A DNA stretch of 60,728 nucleotides from an uncultured Rivibacter sp. (lineage in GTDB: Bacteria; Pseudomonadota; Gammaproteobacteria; Burkholderiales; Burkholderiaceae), in assembly GCA_946480925.1 (NCBI GenBank), contig CAMLLU010000032.1, positions 1 to 60,728 on the forward strand. The letters are read 5' to 3'. A model generated the notes under the pieces. It was given only the letters and a program-made list of their open reading frames with translations. It had not been told where the DNA came from and searched no databases. How positions within the stretch are numbered: the first letter of the stretch is position 1; the number at the start of each line of letters is the position of its first letter. Both the position numbers and the translations under genes were made by a program. Of this stretch, positions 35,881-44,283 are shown one piece after another.

Positions 35881-35914
35881 CGCTTGCGCTGTCCACAGCT
35901 TCACATGGAATCCA

Positions 35915-35987
35915 CGCCCGTTCAGGCTGAGGTATCGAAGCCCTGCACCGGCCGCTGCGGCTCTTCGATACCTCAAGGGCGAACGGG
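35915..35987. repeat. Right direct repeat with inverted partner
   Basis: 35915-35946 repeats 33027-33058 with one mismatch. Immediately after, 35963-35987 is an inverted copy of its first part (CTTCGATACCTCA...GAACGGG), giving a ~70-base stem-loop. The left copy at 33027 lacks such a partner. Confidence 0.7.
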
Positions 35988-36028
35988 CTGGGTGGTTGGC
36001 GCAGAAACTGCAGCCCGCTGCTTTTGCA

Positions 36029-36170
36029 AGGTCACGCGGCCGAACAGAAGAGCATCGGCGCGGGCGAGGGTTTCGGGCGCGTGACGATGCAGGTCTTCGT
36101 CCGCGGCGATGGCCCGGTGATCGCAGCATCCGTCCAACGTGACGTTGGTGGAATACCGAAGGGGTTGCAT
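36029..36170 (-). pseudogene. Truncated dihydrofolate-reductase-family (RibD C-terminal-like) gene
   Basis: A start and about 47 codons survive: MQPLRYSTNVTLDGCCDHRA, then HAPETLARADALLFGRVT, the usual N-terminus of RibD_C/dihydrofolate-reductase-like proteins. The reading frame then enters unrelated sequence and stops at 35973. The enzyme is normally about 180-200 residues, so most of it is lost. Confidence 0.75.
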
Positions 36171-36214
36171 TGCGTACTCTTGAAGCGGCCTGACGTTGAG
36201 CTCAGCGGATCGGG

Positions 36215-36982
36215 TTAGGCCTCGCTCGCGTTGATGAGCTCCAGCGCATGCTTGATGTCATACGCCACCAGAAAACCTGTGTTGTACGCAACCCTCAGGC
36301 CAGTTGGCTTCCCATCTTCGTCGATGACCGGCTCGTGCTCGGTGCGGTACTTTGAGACGATGCCGGCGACGCGAGGCTGCTGAAGGTTGCCGTTGCGGAA
36401 GAAATACAGCGGACCACCAGAGAAGCCTTCGTTGTTGATGGCATCGACATGAAGCGTCTTTGGACCATCAAACGTGACGGCGGATAACGCTCCCTTCTTG
36501 AGGAAGGGGCCAGGAAGCCCGGCCAAGAGCTCACCGTAGTCTGTCCACAGCTTGTAAGGAAGCCTAGGGCAACGCTGAATAAGTCTTCGAGCCGTTCGCA
36601 GGGTCCTTGTGCATCAAGGACTTGCGAGTGCCGTTGCCGAAAATCGGGTACTTGTTCAGCGTTGCCCTAGGAAGTAGACATCCTGGCCGAGCGAAATTTC
36701 GCCGAAGCCCAACTCAACTTCGAAGGTCTTCGGAGTGAAGCGTGTTGACGGCCTGAGCACAGCGATATCCAACTCGCCTCGTCCGCGTGCCACGACACGA
36801 ACCTCTTCCTTGAGCCAGCGCTTCTTGTGTAGCACCTGGAGTTCGACGGCTGTACCGGACTGGGGCAAGAGGTGTCTGGCTGTCACAAGGTACTGGGTTT
36901 CACCGACATCAATCGCGAACGCGGTGCCGTACTGCGCAGCTCGGATGAAGTACGTTCGATGCAGTATGTTCGTAGGCAGCAT
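36215..36982 (-). pseudogene. Trypsin-like serine protease gene interrupted by a MITE
   Basis: Two collinear halves of one chymotrypsin-fold protease. 36656-36982 encodes the start, the catalytic His (YLVTARHLLP) and Asp (GELDIAVLRP), up to GQDVYFLG. 36215-~36562 encodes LPYKLWTDYGELLAGLPG, the catalytic Ser motif (NEGFSGGPLYFF) and the end. The 99-bp element between them introduces a stop. Removing it plus one CTAG copy (103 bases) joins the protein at YFLG but leaves the second half one base out of frame, so there is also a one-base loss. Product probably inactive. The gene starts four bases after a small exported protein gene. Confidence 0.85.
36568..36666. mobile_element. 99-bp MITE with 17-bp terminal inverted repeats
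   Basis: Left end GGCAACGCTGAATAAGT and right end, as its complement, GGCAACGCTGAACAAGT (one mismatch). The element is flanked by CTAG direct repeats (36564-36567, 36667-36670), consistent with a target-site duplication. It has no coding capacity and an internal hairpin (GTCCTTG/CAAGGAC with near-complementary flanks). The CTAG-type target resembles that of IS5-family transposases, but family assignment is inference; the transposase would have to act in trans. Confidence 0.88.
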
Positions 36983-36986
36983 GGTG

Positions 36987-37403
36987 TCAGAAGTGAATGC
37001 AAGTGCCGAAGTACGCCTCGTCGTTTTCGAGGAAGACGAACACCTTCTTCGATGACCTTGCGTACTCGTTGATCACCAGCGTATAGACGTTTGAACCCCG
37101 CCCGGCACCCTCTTCCTTTCGAAGGACAGTTACCACCTTGAATGAGTTGTCTTCAGACCCAAGGTCAACGACCTGAGGTTTGGTGATGTATGCGTTCTTT
37201 AGCGCTCCAACCATGAGACCAGTACGCCGCTCTACGGTGAACTCTTTCCCGATGTACCGCTTCTGCAATTGCTCTAGCTGTGAGCCTGACGGCTCATTCG
37301 CCGTGGCGACGCGCTCTACAACACAGCGATAGTCACGCAGCGGCTGCCCAGACGCGAGCGGTGCTGCGACCGATATGACGACTGCGACGAGTGACTTGCT
37401 CAT
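36987..37403 (-). CDS. Hypothetical exported protein
   Basis: 138 residues. Sec signal peptide (MSKSLVAVVISVAAPLASG) and a mature part with RDYRCVVERVATANE, KEFTVERRTGLMVGALKN, YTLVINEYARSSKKVFVFLEND and EAYFGTCIHF. It probably forms a small beta-rich periplasmic domain with two cysteines (C27 and one near the C-terminus) that could pair. Four bases separate its stop from the protease-gene start, so they formed one operon. No family recognised. Confidence 0.7.
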   Translation of the reverse strand: MSKSLVAVVISVAAPLASGQPLRDYRCVVERVATANEPSGSQLEQLQKRYIGKEFTVERRTGLMVGALKNAYITKPQVVDLGSEDNSFKVVTVLRKEEGAGRGSNVYTLVINEYARSSKKVFVFLENDEAYFGTCIHF

Positions 37404-37456
37404 GTTGGAGGTTCGTGGTGACGGTGTCGCGTGTGGGGCCTAGATGTCGATATGAG

Positions 37457-37475
37457 CGGCAGGCGAAGCCTGCCG
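37457..37475. terminator. Hairpin after the 209-residue protein gene
   Basis: CGGCAGGC-GAA-GCCTGCCG, a perfect 8-bp stem two bases past the stop at 37478. It lacks a U-run on the minus strand, so termination efficiency is uncertain. Confidence 0.45.
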
Positions 37476-37477
37476 TG

Positions 37478-38107
37478 TTAGCCATCGTTCTCGACGCTTT
37501 CAGCATGCTTGATTAGGCCCCTCTCCGCGAGTGCCTCCAACTTGGCAACGGCGGGACTTACCTCGGCAAGTATTTGCCTGCAGTGCGAATCAGAATAGCC
37601 AAGGCTCTTGAGGATCTTGATTCGTTCAGCAACGTTCTGAAGCGCCTTCGCATCGCGCTCGTGCTCAAGAAGCTCGTTCTTGAGTTGGCGTTCGCGTCGG
37701 TTTACGCATACATCGATACACCGCAGGATGATGTCTTTAATGTGCCCCAGCACCTGACCAATGCCAGCAAAGTCGGTGACGCCGGGCGATGCGTACTCAC
37801 AGCGATGAACAATGAGATGCTCGTAGGGTTCGAGCAGGTCATCGGCGTCGCGAAACTTACTTGGTGGAACAAGCGCCGCGCCGCCGCTGACGCCATGTTG
37901 AGAACGGAGAAAGAAGCGCATGCGCCGCGAGAGCGGGCGACCCGGCGGATAGAAGTCTAGGAACTCTCGGTAGAAGCGCTCGACCTCGTACTCGCTCTCT
38001 TGTTCGATTGACACGATGGCGAACGCTGAGTACAGCGTGTGGACTGACTCATAGAAATTCACGAAGTCCTTGGCTTCCCATTGACCATCGATCTCGACGC
38101 GCAACAT
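37478..38107 (-). CDS. Hypothetical 209-residue protein
   Basis: Soluble, mixed alpha/beta then helical. N-terminal MLRVEIDGQWEAKDFVNFYE, a middle YEVERFYREFLDFYPPGRPL and a C-terminal long helix region (RRERQLKNELLEHERDAKALQNVAERIKILKSLGYSD). No signal peptide, membrane segment or recognisable catalytic motif. It is in the low-GC accessory tract, 74 bases upstream of the exported protein and on the same strand. It could be part of the same insertion. Confidence 0.7.
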   Translation of the reverse strand: MLRVEIDGQWEAKDFVNFYESVHTLYSAFAIVSIEQESEYEVERFYREFLDFYPPGRPLSRRMRFFLRSQHGVSGGAALVPPSKFRDADDLLEPYEHLIVHRCEYASPGVTDFAGIGQVLGHIKDIILRCIDVCVNRRERQLKNELLEHERDAKALQNVAERIKILKSLGYSDSHCRQILAEVSPAVAKLEALAERGLIKHAESVENDG

Positions 38108-38306
38108 GACACCTCCCCACGGTGGCTAATGTGATATTGGCGGCATGTTGCCTTGTCGCAGCCTTTGCCGCCACTGTTGAATGGCGTGTGGTGCAGCGTA
38201 CGCGGGTACGCGTAAGCCCGTTGGTGGCAATCGTCCGGGCTCCGCATACTCTCTGAGTTCGCGCCGATGTCGGTTGCGCTGCACGGCGCGCACGACCACA
38301 ACTGCT

Positions 38307-39971
38307 ATGACCGACATCCCCACCTTCGACTACATCATCATCGGCGCCGGCACTGCAGGCTGCCTGCTCGCCAACCGCCTGACCCGCGACAAGAGCAAGC
38401 GTGTGCTGCTCATCGAAGCCGGCGGGCGTGACGACTACCACTGGATCCACATCCCGGTGGGCTACCTCTACTGCATCGGCAACCCGCGCACCGACTGGTG
38501 CTACACCACCGAGCCCGACCCGGGGCTCAACGGCCGTTCGCTGCGCTACCCGCGCGGCAAGGTGCTGGGCGGCTGCTCGAGCATCAACGGGATGATCTAC
38601 ATGCGCGGCCAGTCGCGTGACTACGACTTGTGGGCCGAGCTCACCGGTGACGACAGCTGGCGATGGGATGCATGCGTGCCGTTCTTCAAGCAGCACGAAG
38701 ACCACTGGCGGCTCGACGGCCGCGAGAAGGACGAAGCATTCGCCGCGCTGCACGGCCATGGCGGCGAATGGCGCGTCGAGAAGCAGCGGCTGCGGTGGGA
38801 CGTGCTCGATGCGTTCGCGCAGGCCGCGCAGGAAGCGGGCGTGCCGGCCACCGACGACTTCAACCGCGGCAACAACGAAGGCGTGGGCTACTTCGAGGTG
38901 AACCAGCGCAAGGGCTGGCGCTGGAACACGGCCAAGGCCTTCTTGCGGCCCATCTGCTACGGGCGACCCAACTTCGAGATGTGGACCGGCGTGCACGTGA
39001 AGCGGCTGTTGCTGGAGCACGGTGCCGACGGGGCGCTGCGCTGCACCGGCGCCGAGGTGGTAACGCCCGAAGGCGTGCAAGTGGCGCGGGCCGCGCGCGA
39101 GGTGCTGCTGTGTGCCGGCGCCATCGGCTCGCCGCAGATCCTGCAACTCTCGGGCATCGGGCCCGCGGAGCTGGTGCGCGGCCACGGCATCGAGCTGCAA
39201 CACGAGCTGCCCGGCGTGGGCGAGAACCTGCAGGACCACCTGCAGATCCGTGCGGTGTTCAAGGTCAACGGCGTGAAGACGCTCAACATGCTGTCGAGCA
39301 CGCCCTGGGGCAAGGCCGCCATCGGGCTCGAATACGCGTTGATGCGCACCGGCCCCATGAGCATGGCGCCTTCGCAGCTGGGTGCGTTCACGCGCTCGTC
39401 GCCGCAGTTCGAGTGGCCCAACATCGAATACCACGTGCAGCCGCTCTCACTCGACGCGTTCGGCGAGCCGCTGCACAACTTCCCGGCCTTCACGGCCAGC
39501 GTGTGCAACCTCAACCCCACGAGCCGCGGGCACGTGCGCATCACCTCGCCGAACCACGAGGCGGCGCCGGCCATTGCGCCCAACTACCTCTCCACGCTCG
39601 AAGACCGGCAGGTGGCGGCCGATTCGCTGCGGCTCACGCGGCGCATCGTGTCGCAGCCGGCACTCGCGAAATACCAGCCCGAGGAATACCGCCCCGGCGT
39701 GCAGTACCAGACCGACGAAGAGCTCGCGAGGCTGGCCGGCGACATTGCGACCACCATCTTCCACCCCGTGGGTACTTGCAAGATGGGCCGTGCGGAAGAC
39801 GACGGCGCGGTGGTCGATGCGCAGCTCAAGGTGCGCGGCGTGGCGGGTCTGCGCGTGGTGGATGCTTCGGTGATGCCCACCATCACGAGCGGCAACACCA
39901 ACTCGCCCACGCTGATGATTGCCGAGCGCGCGGCGCAGTGGATCGTGGAAGCCGCGCAGGCTCAGGCCTGA
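38307..39971 (+). CDS. GMC-family FAD-dependent alcohol dehydrogenase
   Basis: 554 residues. FAD-binding FDYIIIGAGTAGCLLANRL (8-26) and IEAGGRDDYHW, GMC signature 1 (YPRGKVLGGCSSINGMIYMRG), signature 2 (LCAGAIGSPQILQLSGIG), and active-site His in IFHPVGTCKMG with SGNTNSPTLMIAERAA. Closest by motif to the choline/polyethylene-glycol/aliphatic alcohol dehydrogenase group. With the nearby aldehyde dehydrogenase and AraC regulator it suggests oxidation of an imported alcohol. It overlaps the convergent AraC gene by ten bases. Confidence 0.9.
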   Translation: MTDIPTFDYIIIGAGTAGCLLANRLTRDKSKRVLLIEAGGRDDYHWIHIPVGYLYCIGNPRTDWCYTTEPDPGLNGRSLRYPRGKVLGGCSSINGMIYMRGQSRDYDLWAELTGDDSWRWDACVPFFKQHEDHWRLDGREKDEAFAALHGHGGEWRVEKQRLRWDVLDAFAQAAQEAGVPATDDFNRGNNEGVGYFEVNQRKGWRWNTAKAFLRPICYGRPNFEMWTGVHVKRLLLEHGADGALRCTGAEVVTPEGVQVARAAREVLLCAGAIGSPQILQLSGIGPAELVRGHGIELQHELPGVGENLQDHLQIRAVFKVNGVKTLNMLSSTPWGKAAIGLEYALMRTGPMSMAPSQLGAFTRSSPQFEWPNIEYHVQPLSLDAFGEPLHNFPAFTASVCNLNPTSRGHVRITSPNHEAAPAIAPNYLSTLEDRQVAADSLRLTRRIVSQPALAKYQPEEYRPGVQYQTDEELARLAGDIATTIFHPVGTCKMGRAEDDGAVVDAQLKVRGVAGLRVVDASVMPTITSGNTNSPTLMIAERAAQWIVEAAQAQA

Positions 39972-40951
39972 AGGGCCGGCGGCTGGAGGCCGTGCAGGCG
40001 CTGCGCTGATTGCGAGGCGCGATAGTCGCTGGGCGACGTGCCGTATTGCGCCTTGAACACGCGGCTGAAGTGCGCAGGGTTGTTGAAGCCCCACGACAAG
40101 GCCACGTCGGTGACCGAGCGGGTGCCTGGTGCCGCCAGCTCGCGGCGGCAGGCTTCGAGCCGCTGGTTGAGGATGTAGCCGGCCACGCCTTCGGGCTCGT
40201 CGTCGAGCGCGTTGTAGAGGTGGCGGCGGCTGCAGTTGAGCGCCGCGGCGACGCGGTCGACCGACAGGTCGCTTTCGCGCAGGTGGCGCGCCACGTAGTC
40301 CTTCAGCCGGTCGCGCAGGGCTTCGCGCTGCGTCTGCCCGGTGGGCTGGCCGGCACGCTCGAGCAGGGTGAGGTGCACCAGCTGCGCCACCACGTCGGCC
40401 ACGCCCTCGGCCACCGGCGCGCTCATGTGAGGCAACTCGTCGAAGGCCGAGAGCATGGTGTTCCACGCCAGGCGCGCCACGCCACCGGCGTTGGTGAAGC
40501 GCTGCACCACCAGCTCGTCGAGCTTGAGGCGGCGCTCGCTGGGCAGCTGGTCTTTCGGGATCATGAGCACCAGCTGCTGCACCGCGTCGGGGTTGGCCAC
40601 GGCGTAGGCATCGGTGGTGTCGTACACGCTCCATTCGCCGGGTGACAGCCACACGTGCCGGCCCTTCTGTTCGAAGCACGCGCGGCCGCGCAGCTGGGCC
40701 ACCACCTTCAGGTAGCCGCGGTCGCTGCCGCGCACGAGGGTGGGCGTGCGCACCACGCGGTGGCGGCTCACGTCGAGCTTGCACAGGCTCAGGTAGCCGG
40801 CCTGGCCCGAGACGATGCGGCCGTTGAAGTGCTCGTCGCCGAAGGCGTCGGACTGCAGGCCGCCGATGAGACGCCACACCGCGTCGCCCCACAGGTGCAG
40901 CCGTTCGCGCGGGGCGACCTGTTCGGTGGAGATCACGCTGAGGTGCGACAT
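39962..40951 (-). CDS. AraC-family transcriptional regulator (FeaR/AraC_binding_2 type)
   Basis: 329 residues. N-terminal ligand-sensing domain (ERLHLWGDAVWRLIGGLQSDAFGDEHFNG...YLKVVAQLRGRACFEQKGRHVWLSPGEWSVYDTT), then a linker and a C-terminal double HTH (LSVDRVAAALNCSRRHLYNALDD...SVTDVALSWGFNNPAHFSRVFKAQYGTSPSDYRA). Regulators of this sub-type control aldehyde/alcohol dehydrogenase genes. It is divergent from the ABC importer, with 214 bases between, so it probably activates that promoter. The start at MSHLSVISTEQV gives the family length. Confidence 0.88.
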   Translation of the reverse strand: MSHLSVISTEQVAPRERLHLWGDAVWRLIGGLQSDAFGDEHFNGRIVSGQAGYLSLCKLDVSRHRVVRTPTLVRGSDRGYLKVVAQLRGRACFEQKGRHVWLSPGEWSVYDTTDAYAVANPDAVQQLVLMIPKDQLPSERRLKLDELVVQRFTNAGGVARLAWNTMLSAFDELPHMSAPVAEGVADVVAQLVHLTLLERAGQPTGQTQREALRDRLKDYVARHLRESDLSVDRVAAALNCSRRHLYNALDDEPEGVAGYILNQRLEACRRELAAPGTRSVTDVALSWGFNNPAHFSRVFKAQYGTSPSDYRASQSAQRLHGLQPPALQA

Positions 40952-41165
40952 GGCGGGGCGGTACTGCAGGCGGCGCGGGGGCGCGTGCGGCCATTGTGGG
41001 TGGAGTGGTGGTGGGCGCGGGGTGGGTAATCCCTGAACGCCGTGCACGGGCGGACAAGCCGGATGTGCACAACCAGCAAAGCCAGGCCGGCTTCGCGTTC
41101 CTAGCATCGGGCCTCCATTCGATTCGATCGGCCCAGCCGACGCCTGCTTTCAGAGGAGACACACC

Positions 41166-42383
41166 ATGACGGACTCGTCTTCACGAGGCTGCACACGCCG
41201 CCGGTTTTCGCAGACGCTGGCCACCGGCGCCGCCGCGTTGGCCGCTCCGGTGATCGCACAAGACGCAAAAGAGGCACCGGTGCGCATCGGCTACGCGATC
41301 GCGCGCACCGGCCCGTGGTCGGCCGGCGCGCAGGTGAGCCAGGAGCCGAACTACCTGCTGTGGGCCGAGCAGGTGAACGCGGCCGGCGGCCTGGTGGTGA
41401 AGGGCGGCAAGAAGCGCCGCATCGAGCTGGTGAGCTACGACGACCGCAGCGAGGTCGAGACCTGCGTGCGCACCTTCGAGAAGCTGATGGGTTCGGACAA
41501 GGTGGATCTCATCCTGCCGCCCTGGGGCTCGGGTGCGAACTTCGCGGTGGCGCCGCTGGCCACGCGCTTCGGCTACCCCATGCTGGCGCCCACGGCCCTG
41601 TCGCGCAAGCTCATCGACATGAACCTGCCGTACTTCTTCTCGCTGCTGCAGCAGCCCGACAAGATGATGGGCGCGCTGGTCGACATGCTGGTGGCGCAGG
41701 GCGTGAAGACGGTGGCGATCGTCTACATGGACGACCTGTTCGGGCTCGAGAACTTCGCCGCGCTGAACAACGCGTTGAAGGGCACCAGCATCCAGGTGGT
41801 GGAACGCAAGAGCTACCCGCTGGGCATCAAGGACCTGGCGCCGGTGCTGCGCGGCATCAAGGACATGAACCCCGATGCGTTCATCGGCATCACCTACCCG
41901 CCCGACACGTTGCTGGCGAGCCGCCAGTCGCGCGAGATCGGCTTCAACCCGAAGTTCTTCTATGCCTCGGTGGGCACGGCCTTCCAGCTCTACAGGAACG
42001 TGATGCAGGCCAACACCGAAGGCGTGATCGGCATGGGCTCGTGGAACGCGAAGACGAGCCCGGAGGCCAAGGCCTACTTCGATGCGCACGTGGCCAAGTT
42101 CGGCAAGGAGCCCGACCGCTGGGCCAGCGGCCATTGCTGGGCCGGCCTGCAGATCCTGCAGCAGGCGGTGGCCGCGGCGGGGCTGGAGCGCAAGGCGCTG
42201 CGCGAGCACATCGCGAAGACGGAGTTCAAGACCATCATCGGCCCGCTGCGCTTTGCCGGCAGCGAAAACGCCTCGGTGCCGGGCACGGTGGGGCAGTGGC
42301 AGGGCGGGGAGTTCGAGGTGGTGTGGCCGCTCAACCGCGCGACGGCGAAGCTCGTCACGCCGAAGCCGGCGTGGAAGGGGTGA
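41166..42383 (+). CDS. ABC transporter substrate-binding protein (branched-chain amino-acid type)
   Basis: 405-residue periplasmic binding protein, Peripla_BP_6 fold. Signal with twin arginines (CTRRRFSQTLATGAAALAAPVIA), then PVRIGYAIARTGPWSAGA, the ligand-domain ILPPWGSGANFAVAPLATRFG and AIVYMDDLFGLEN. Homologues of this subgroup often bind aromatic acids or amides rather than leucine. GAGGAG precedes the ATG. First gene of the importer operon. Confidence 0.9.
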   Translation: MTDSSSRGCTRRRFSQTLATGAAALAAPVIAQDAKEAPVRIGYAIARTGPWSAGAQVSQEPNYLLWAEQVNAAGGLVVKGGKKRRIELVSYDDRSEVETCVRTFEKLMGSDKVDLILPPWGSGANFAVAPLATRFGYPMLAPTALSRKLIDMNLPYFFSLLQQPDKMMGALVDMLVAQGVKTVAIVYMDDLFGLENFAALNNALKGTSIQVVERKSYPLGIKDLAPVLRGIKDMNPDAFIGITYPPDTLLASRQSREIGFNPKFFYASVGTAFQLYRNVMQANTEGVIGMGSWNAKTSPEAKAYFDAHVAKFGKEPDRWASGHCWAGLQILQQAVAAAGLERKALREHIAKTEFKTIIGPLRFAGSENASVPGTVGQWQGGEFEVVWPLNRATAKLVTPKPAWKG

Positions 42384-42409
42384 TGGTGCTGGCAGTTCAA
42401 GTCGATCCC

Positions 42410-42450
42410 TTCTCTGCGGACCTCCGCGTCCTCTGCGCCTCTGCGGTGAA
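42410..42450. repeat. Dispersed intergenic repeat (copy 2)
   Basis: From TTCTCTGCGGACCTCCGCGT to CTGCGGTGAA. This is one half of the inverted repeat at 52489-52579, inserted between the binding-protein and first permease genes. Confidence 0.7.
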
Positions 42451-42499
42451 GGATTTCAACCGCCTGCCGACGGGCGCACACCGTAGGTGACCGTTCGCC

Positions 42500-43375
42500 G
42501 TGTCATTCACCTCCTGGCTTGAACTCATCGCTGGCGGCCTCATCACCGGCGGCCTGTATGCGCTGGTGGCCATCGGCCTGAACCTGCAGTACGGGCTCAT
42601 GCGCATCCTCAACATCTCGCACGGCGAGTTCCTCATGCTGGGTGCGTTCGCCACGTGGTTCGCGTTCACGCAGTTCGGCGGCTCGCCGCTCCTGTGGCTG
42701 CCGCTGGTGTTCGTGCTGTTCATGGCGCTGGGCATGGCGGTGCATGGGCTGTGCTTTCGCCCGCTGGCCGCGCGTGCCCCGAATGTGGAGGTGTTCGAGG
42801 CGCGCAGCCTGATGGTGGGCTTCGGCCTCATGTTCCTGGTGCAGAACGCGGCGCTGCTGGTGTGGGGTGGCGACCTGCGCGGCTATGAATACCTGGCCGA
42901 GCCGGTGCAGGCGGGCGGCATGCGCTTCACGGCCAACAAGCTGGTGGTGTTCGGCGTGGCGCTGGTGCTGTGCGGCGCGGCGATCGCGTTGCTCAAGTTC
43001 ACGCTGCTGGGCAAGGCGGTGAGGGCGTTGATGCAGTCGCCCACCGGTGCGCAGCTGGTGGGCATCAACACCCGGCGGCTGCACCCGTTGATGTTCGGCA
43101 TCGGGCTGGGCTTGTCTGGTGTGGCGGGCGCGCTGCTGAGCATGCTCTACGAGATCACGCCGTCGATGGGCGAGCCCTACACGGTGACGGCGCTCATCGT
43201 CATCACGCTGGGCGGCTTCGGCAGCGTGGCGGGTTCGCTGGTGGGTGGGCTGCTGCTCGGGGTGGTCGAAGCGCTGGGCATGCACTTCACCAACCCGTCG
43301 CTCAAGATGCTCATGAGCTACGGCGTCTTCATCGGCGTTCTCATCTGGCGGCCCAACGGCCTGTTCTCCAAATGA
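42500..43375 (+). CDS. ABC importer permease, LivH type
   Basis: 291-residue inner-membrane subunit with about eight helices: LITGGLYALVAIGLNLQYGLMRILNISHGEFLMLGA is the LivH hallmark, later GINTRRLHPLMFGIGLGLSG and TVTALIVITLGGFGSVAGSLVGG. The start is a GTG, which the repeat just upstream leaves with a weak ribosome site. Stop overlaps the LivM-type start in ATGA. Confidence 0.92.
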   Translation: MSFTSWLELIAGGLITGGLYALVAIGLNLQYGLMRILNISHGEFLMLGAFATWFAFTQFGGSPLLWLPLVFVLFMALGMAVHGLCFRPLAARAPNVEVFEARSLMVGFGLMFLVQNAALLVWGGDLRGYEYLAEPVQAGGMRFTANKLVVFGVALVLCGAAIALLKFTLLGKAVRALMQSPTGAQLVGINTRRLHPLMFGIGLGLSGVAGALLSMLYEITPSMGEPYTVTALIVITLGGFGSVAGSLVGGLLLGVVEALGMHFTNPSLKMLMSYGVFIGVLIWRPNGLFSK

Positions 43376-44283
43376 AGCGGTGGATCGTGCTGGCCGCAGC
43401 GGCCGTGCCGGCGGGGCTGGTGCCCTGGGTGGCGAGCGACTTCGTCACCTCGGTGGCGCTGTCGTGCCTCATGTACGTGGCGCTGGCCACGAGCTGGGCC
43501 TTGTTCTGCGGGCAGACGCGCTACATGTCGCTCGCGACCTCGGCCTTCTTCGGGCTGGGCGCTTATGCGAGCGCGCTGCTGCTGGGCACGCTGCCGTGGC
43601 CGCTGGTGATCGCGTGCGGTGCGGGCGTTGCAGCCCTCGTCGCAGTGGTGATGGGCGCGGCCGTGCTGCACCTGCGCGGCACCTACTTCGCGGTGCTGAC
43701 CTTCGGCATGACGGAGCTCATTCGCCATGCGATCACCTATGCCGAGAAGCAGGTCTTTGGCACGGTGGGCCGCGTGTTGATGGTGGTGCCCGACAACACG
43801 GTGGTCTACCTCACCGTGCTGCTCATCGCCGTGGGCGCCATCGCCACGTCGCTCGCGGTGTGCAAGAGCCGCTTCGGCCTGGCCCTCGCGGGCATCGGCG
43901 CCGACGAGCAGCGGGCGCAGACGCTGGGCGTGGACACGCGCCGCGTGAAGGTGGCGGGCTTCGCGCTCACCGCGGCGTTTGCCGGCGCGGTGGGCGCCGC
44001 GATGGCGGTGCGCTGGACGTACATCGACCCGCATGCTGTGTTCAACCCTTTCATCGGGTTCCAGACGGTGCTCATCGTGCTGATCGGCGGTGCGGCCAGC
44101 CTGGGCGGCCCCATCGTCGCGGCCGTGGTGTTCAGCGTGCTGGCCGAGACGCTGCGCCTGCAGCTGCCCTATGCCTACATGCTGGTGCTGGGCGTGCTGC
44201 TGATCGCGTGCGTGCTGTACCTGCCCAATGGCCTGGCCTCGTTGTGGCCGCTGCTGCGCGGCAAGGAGGCGAGCCGTGGCTGA
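43372..44283 (+). CDS. ABC importer permease, LivM type
   Basis: 303 residues, eight to nine helices, with the LivM region AVLHLRGTYFAVLTFGMTELIRHAITYAEK and FAGAVGAAMAVRWTYIDPHAVF, and GGAASLGGPIVAAVVF near the end. Coupled to the LivH-type gene by ATGA and overlapping the ATPase gene that follows by eight bases. Confidence 0.92.
   Translation: MKRWIVLAAAAVPAGLVPWVASDFVTSVALSCLMYVALATSWALFCGQTRYMSLATSAFFGLGAYASALLLGTLPWPLVIACGAGVAALVAVVMGAAVLHLRGTYFAVLTFGMTELIRHAITYAEKQVFGTVGRVLMVVPDNTVVYLTVLLIAVGAIATSLAVCKSRFGLALAGIGADEQRAQTLGVDTRRVKVAGFALTAAFAGAVGAAMAVRWTYIDPHAVFNPFIGFQTVLIVLIGGAASLGGPIVAAVVFSVLAETLRLQLPYAYMLVLGVLLIACVLYLPNGLASLWPLLRGKEASRG

Larger units (their letters stand above)
35677..36214. 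other. Gene-free stretch of relics and repeats
   Basis: No intact gene is present in these ~540 bases. Contents, left to right: promoter region of the PAAR operon, a DUF427 relic, a dispersed GC-rich repeat, the right direct repeat with an inverted partner, and a dihydrofolate-reductase-like gene fragment. It looks like a site of repeated insertion and deletion. Confidence 0.75.

Noticed and set aside
36564..36670. Clean restoration of the protease by precise MITE excision
   Set aside because: The element plus one CTAG copy is 103 bases, so the downstream half remains one base out of frame; a second lesion has to be assumed.
37457..37484. Integron attC site next to the hairpin (GTTAGCC after the stem)
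   Set aside because: GTTAGCC does not fit the GTTRRRY core, the partner core is missing, there is only one such structure and no integrase is present.
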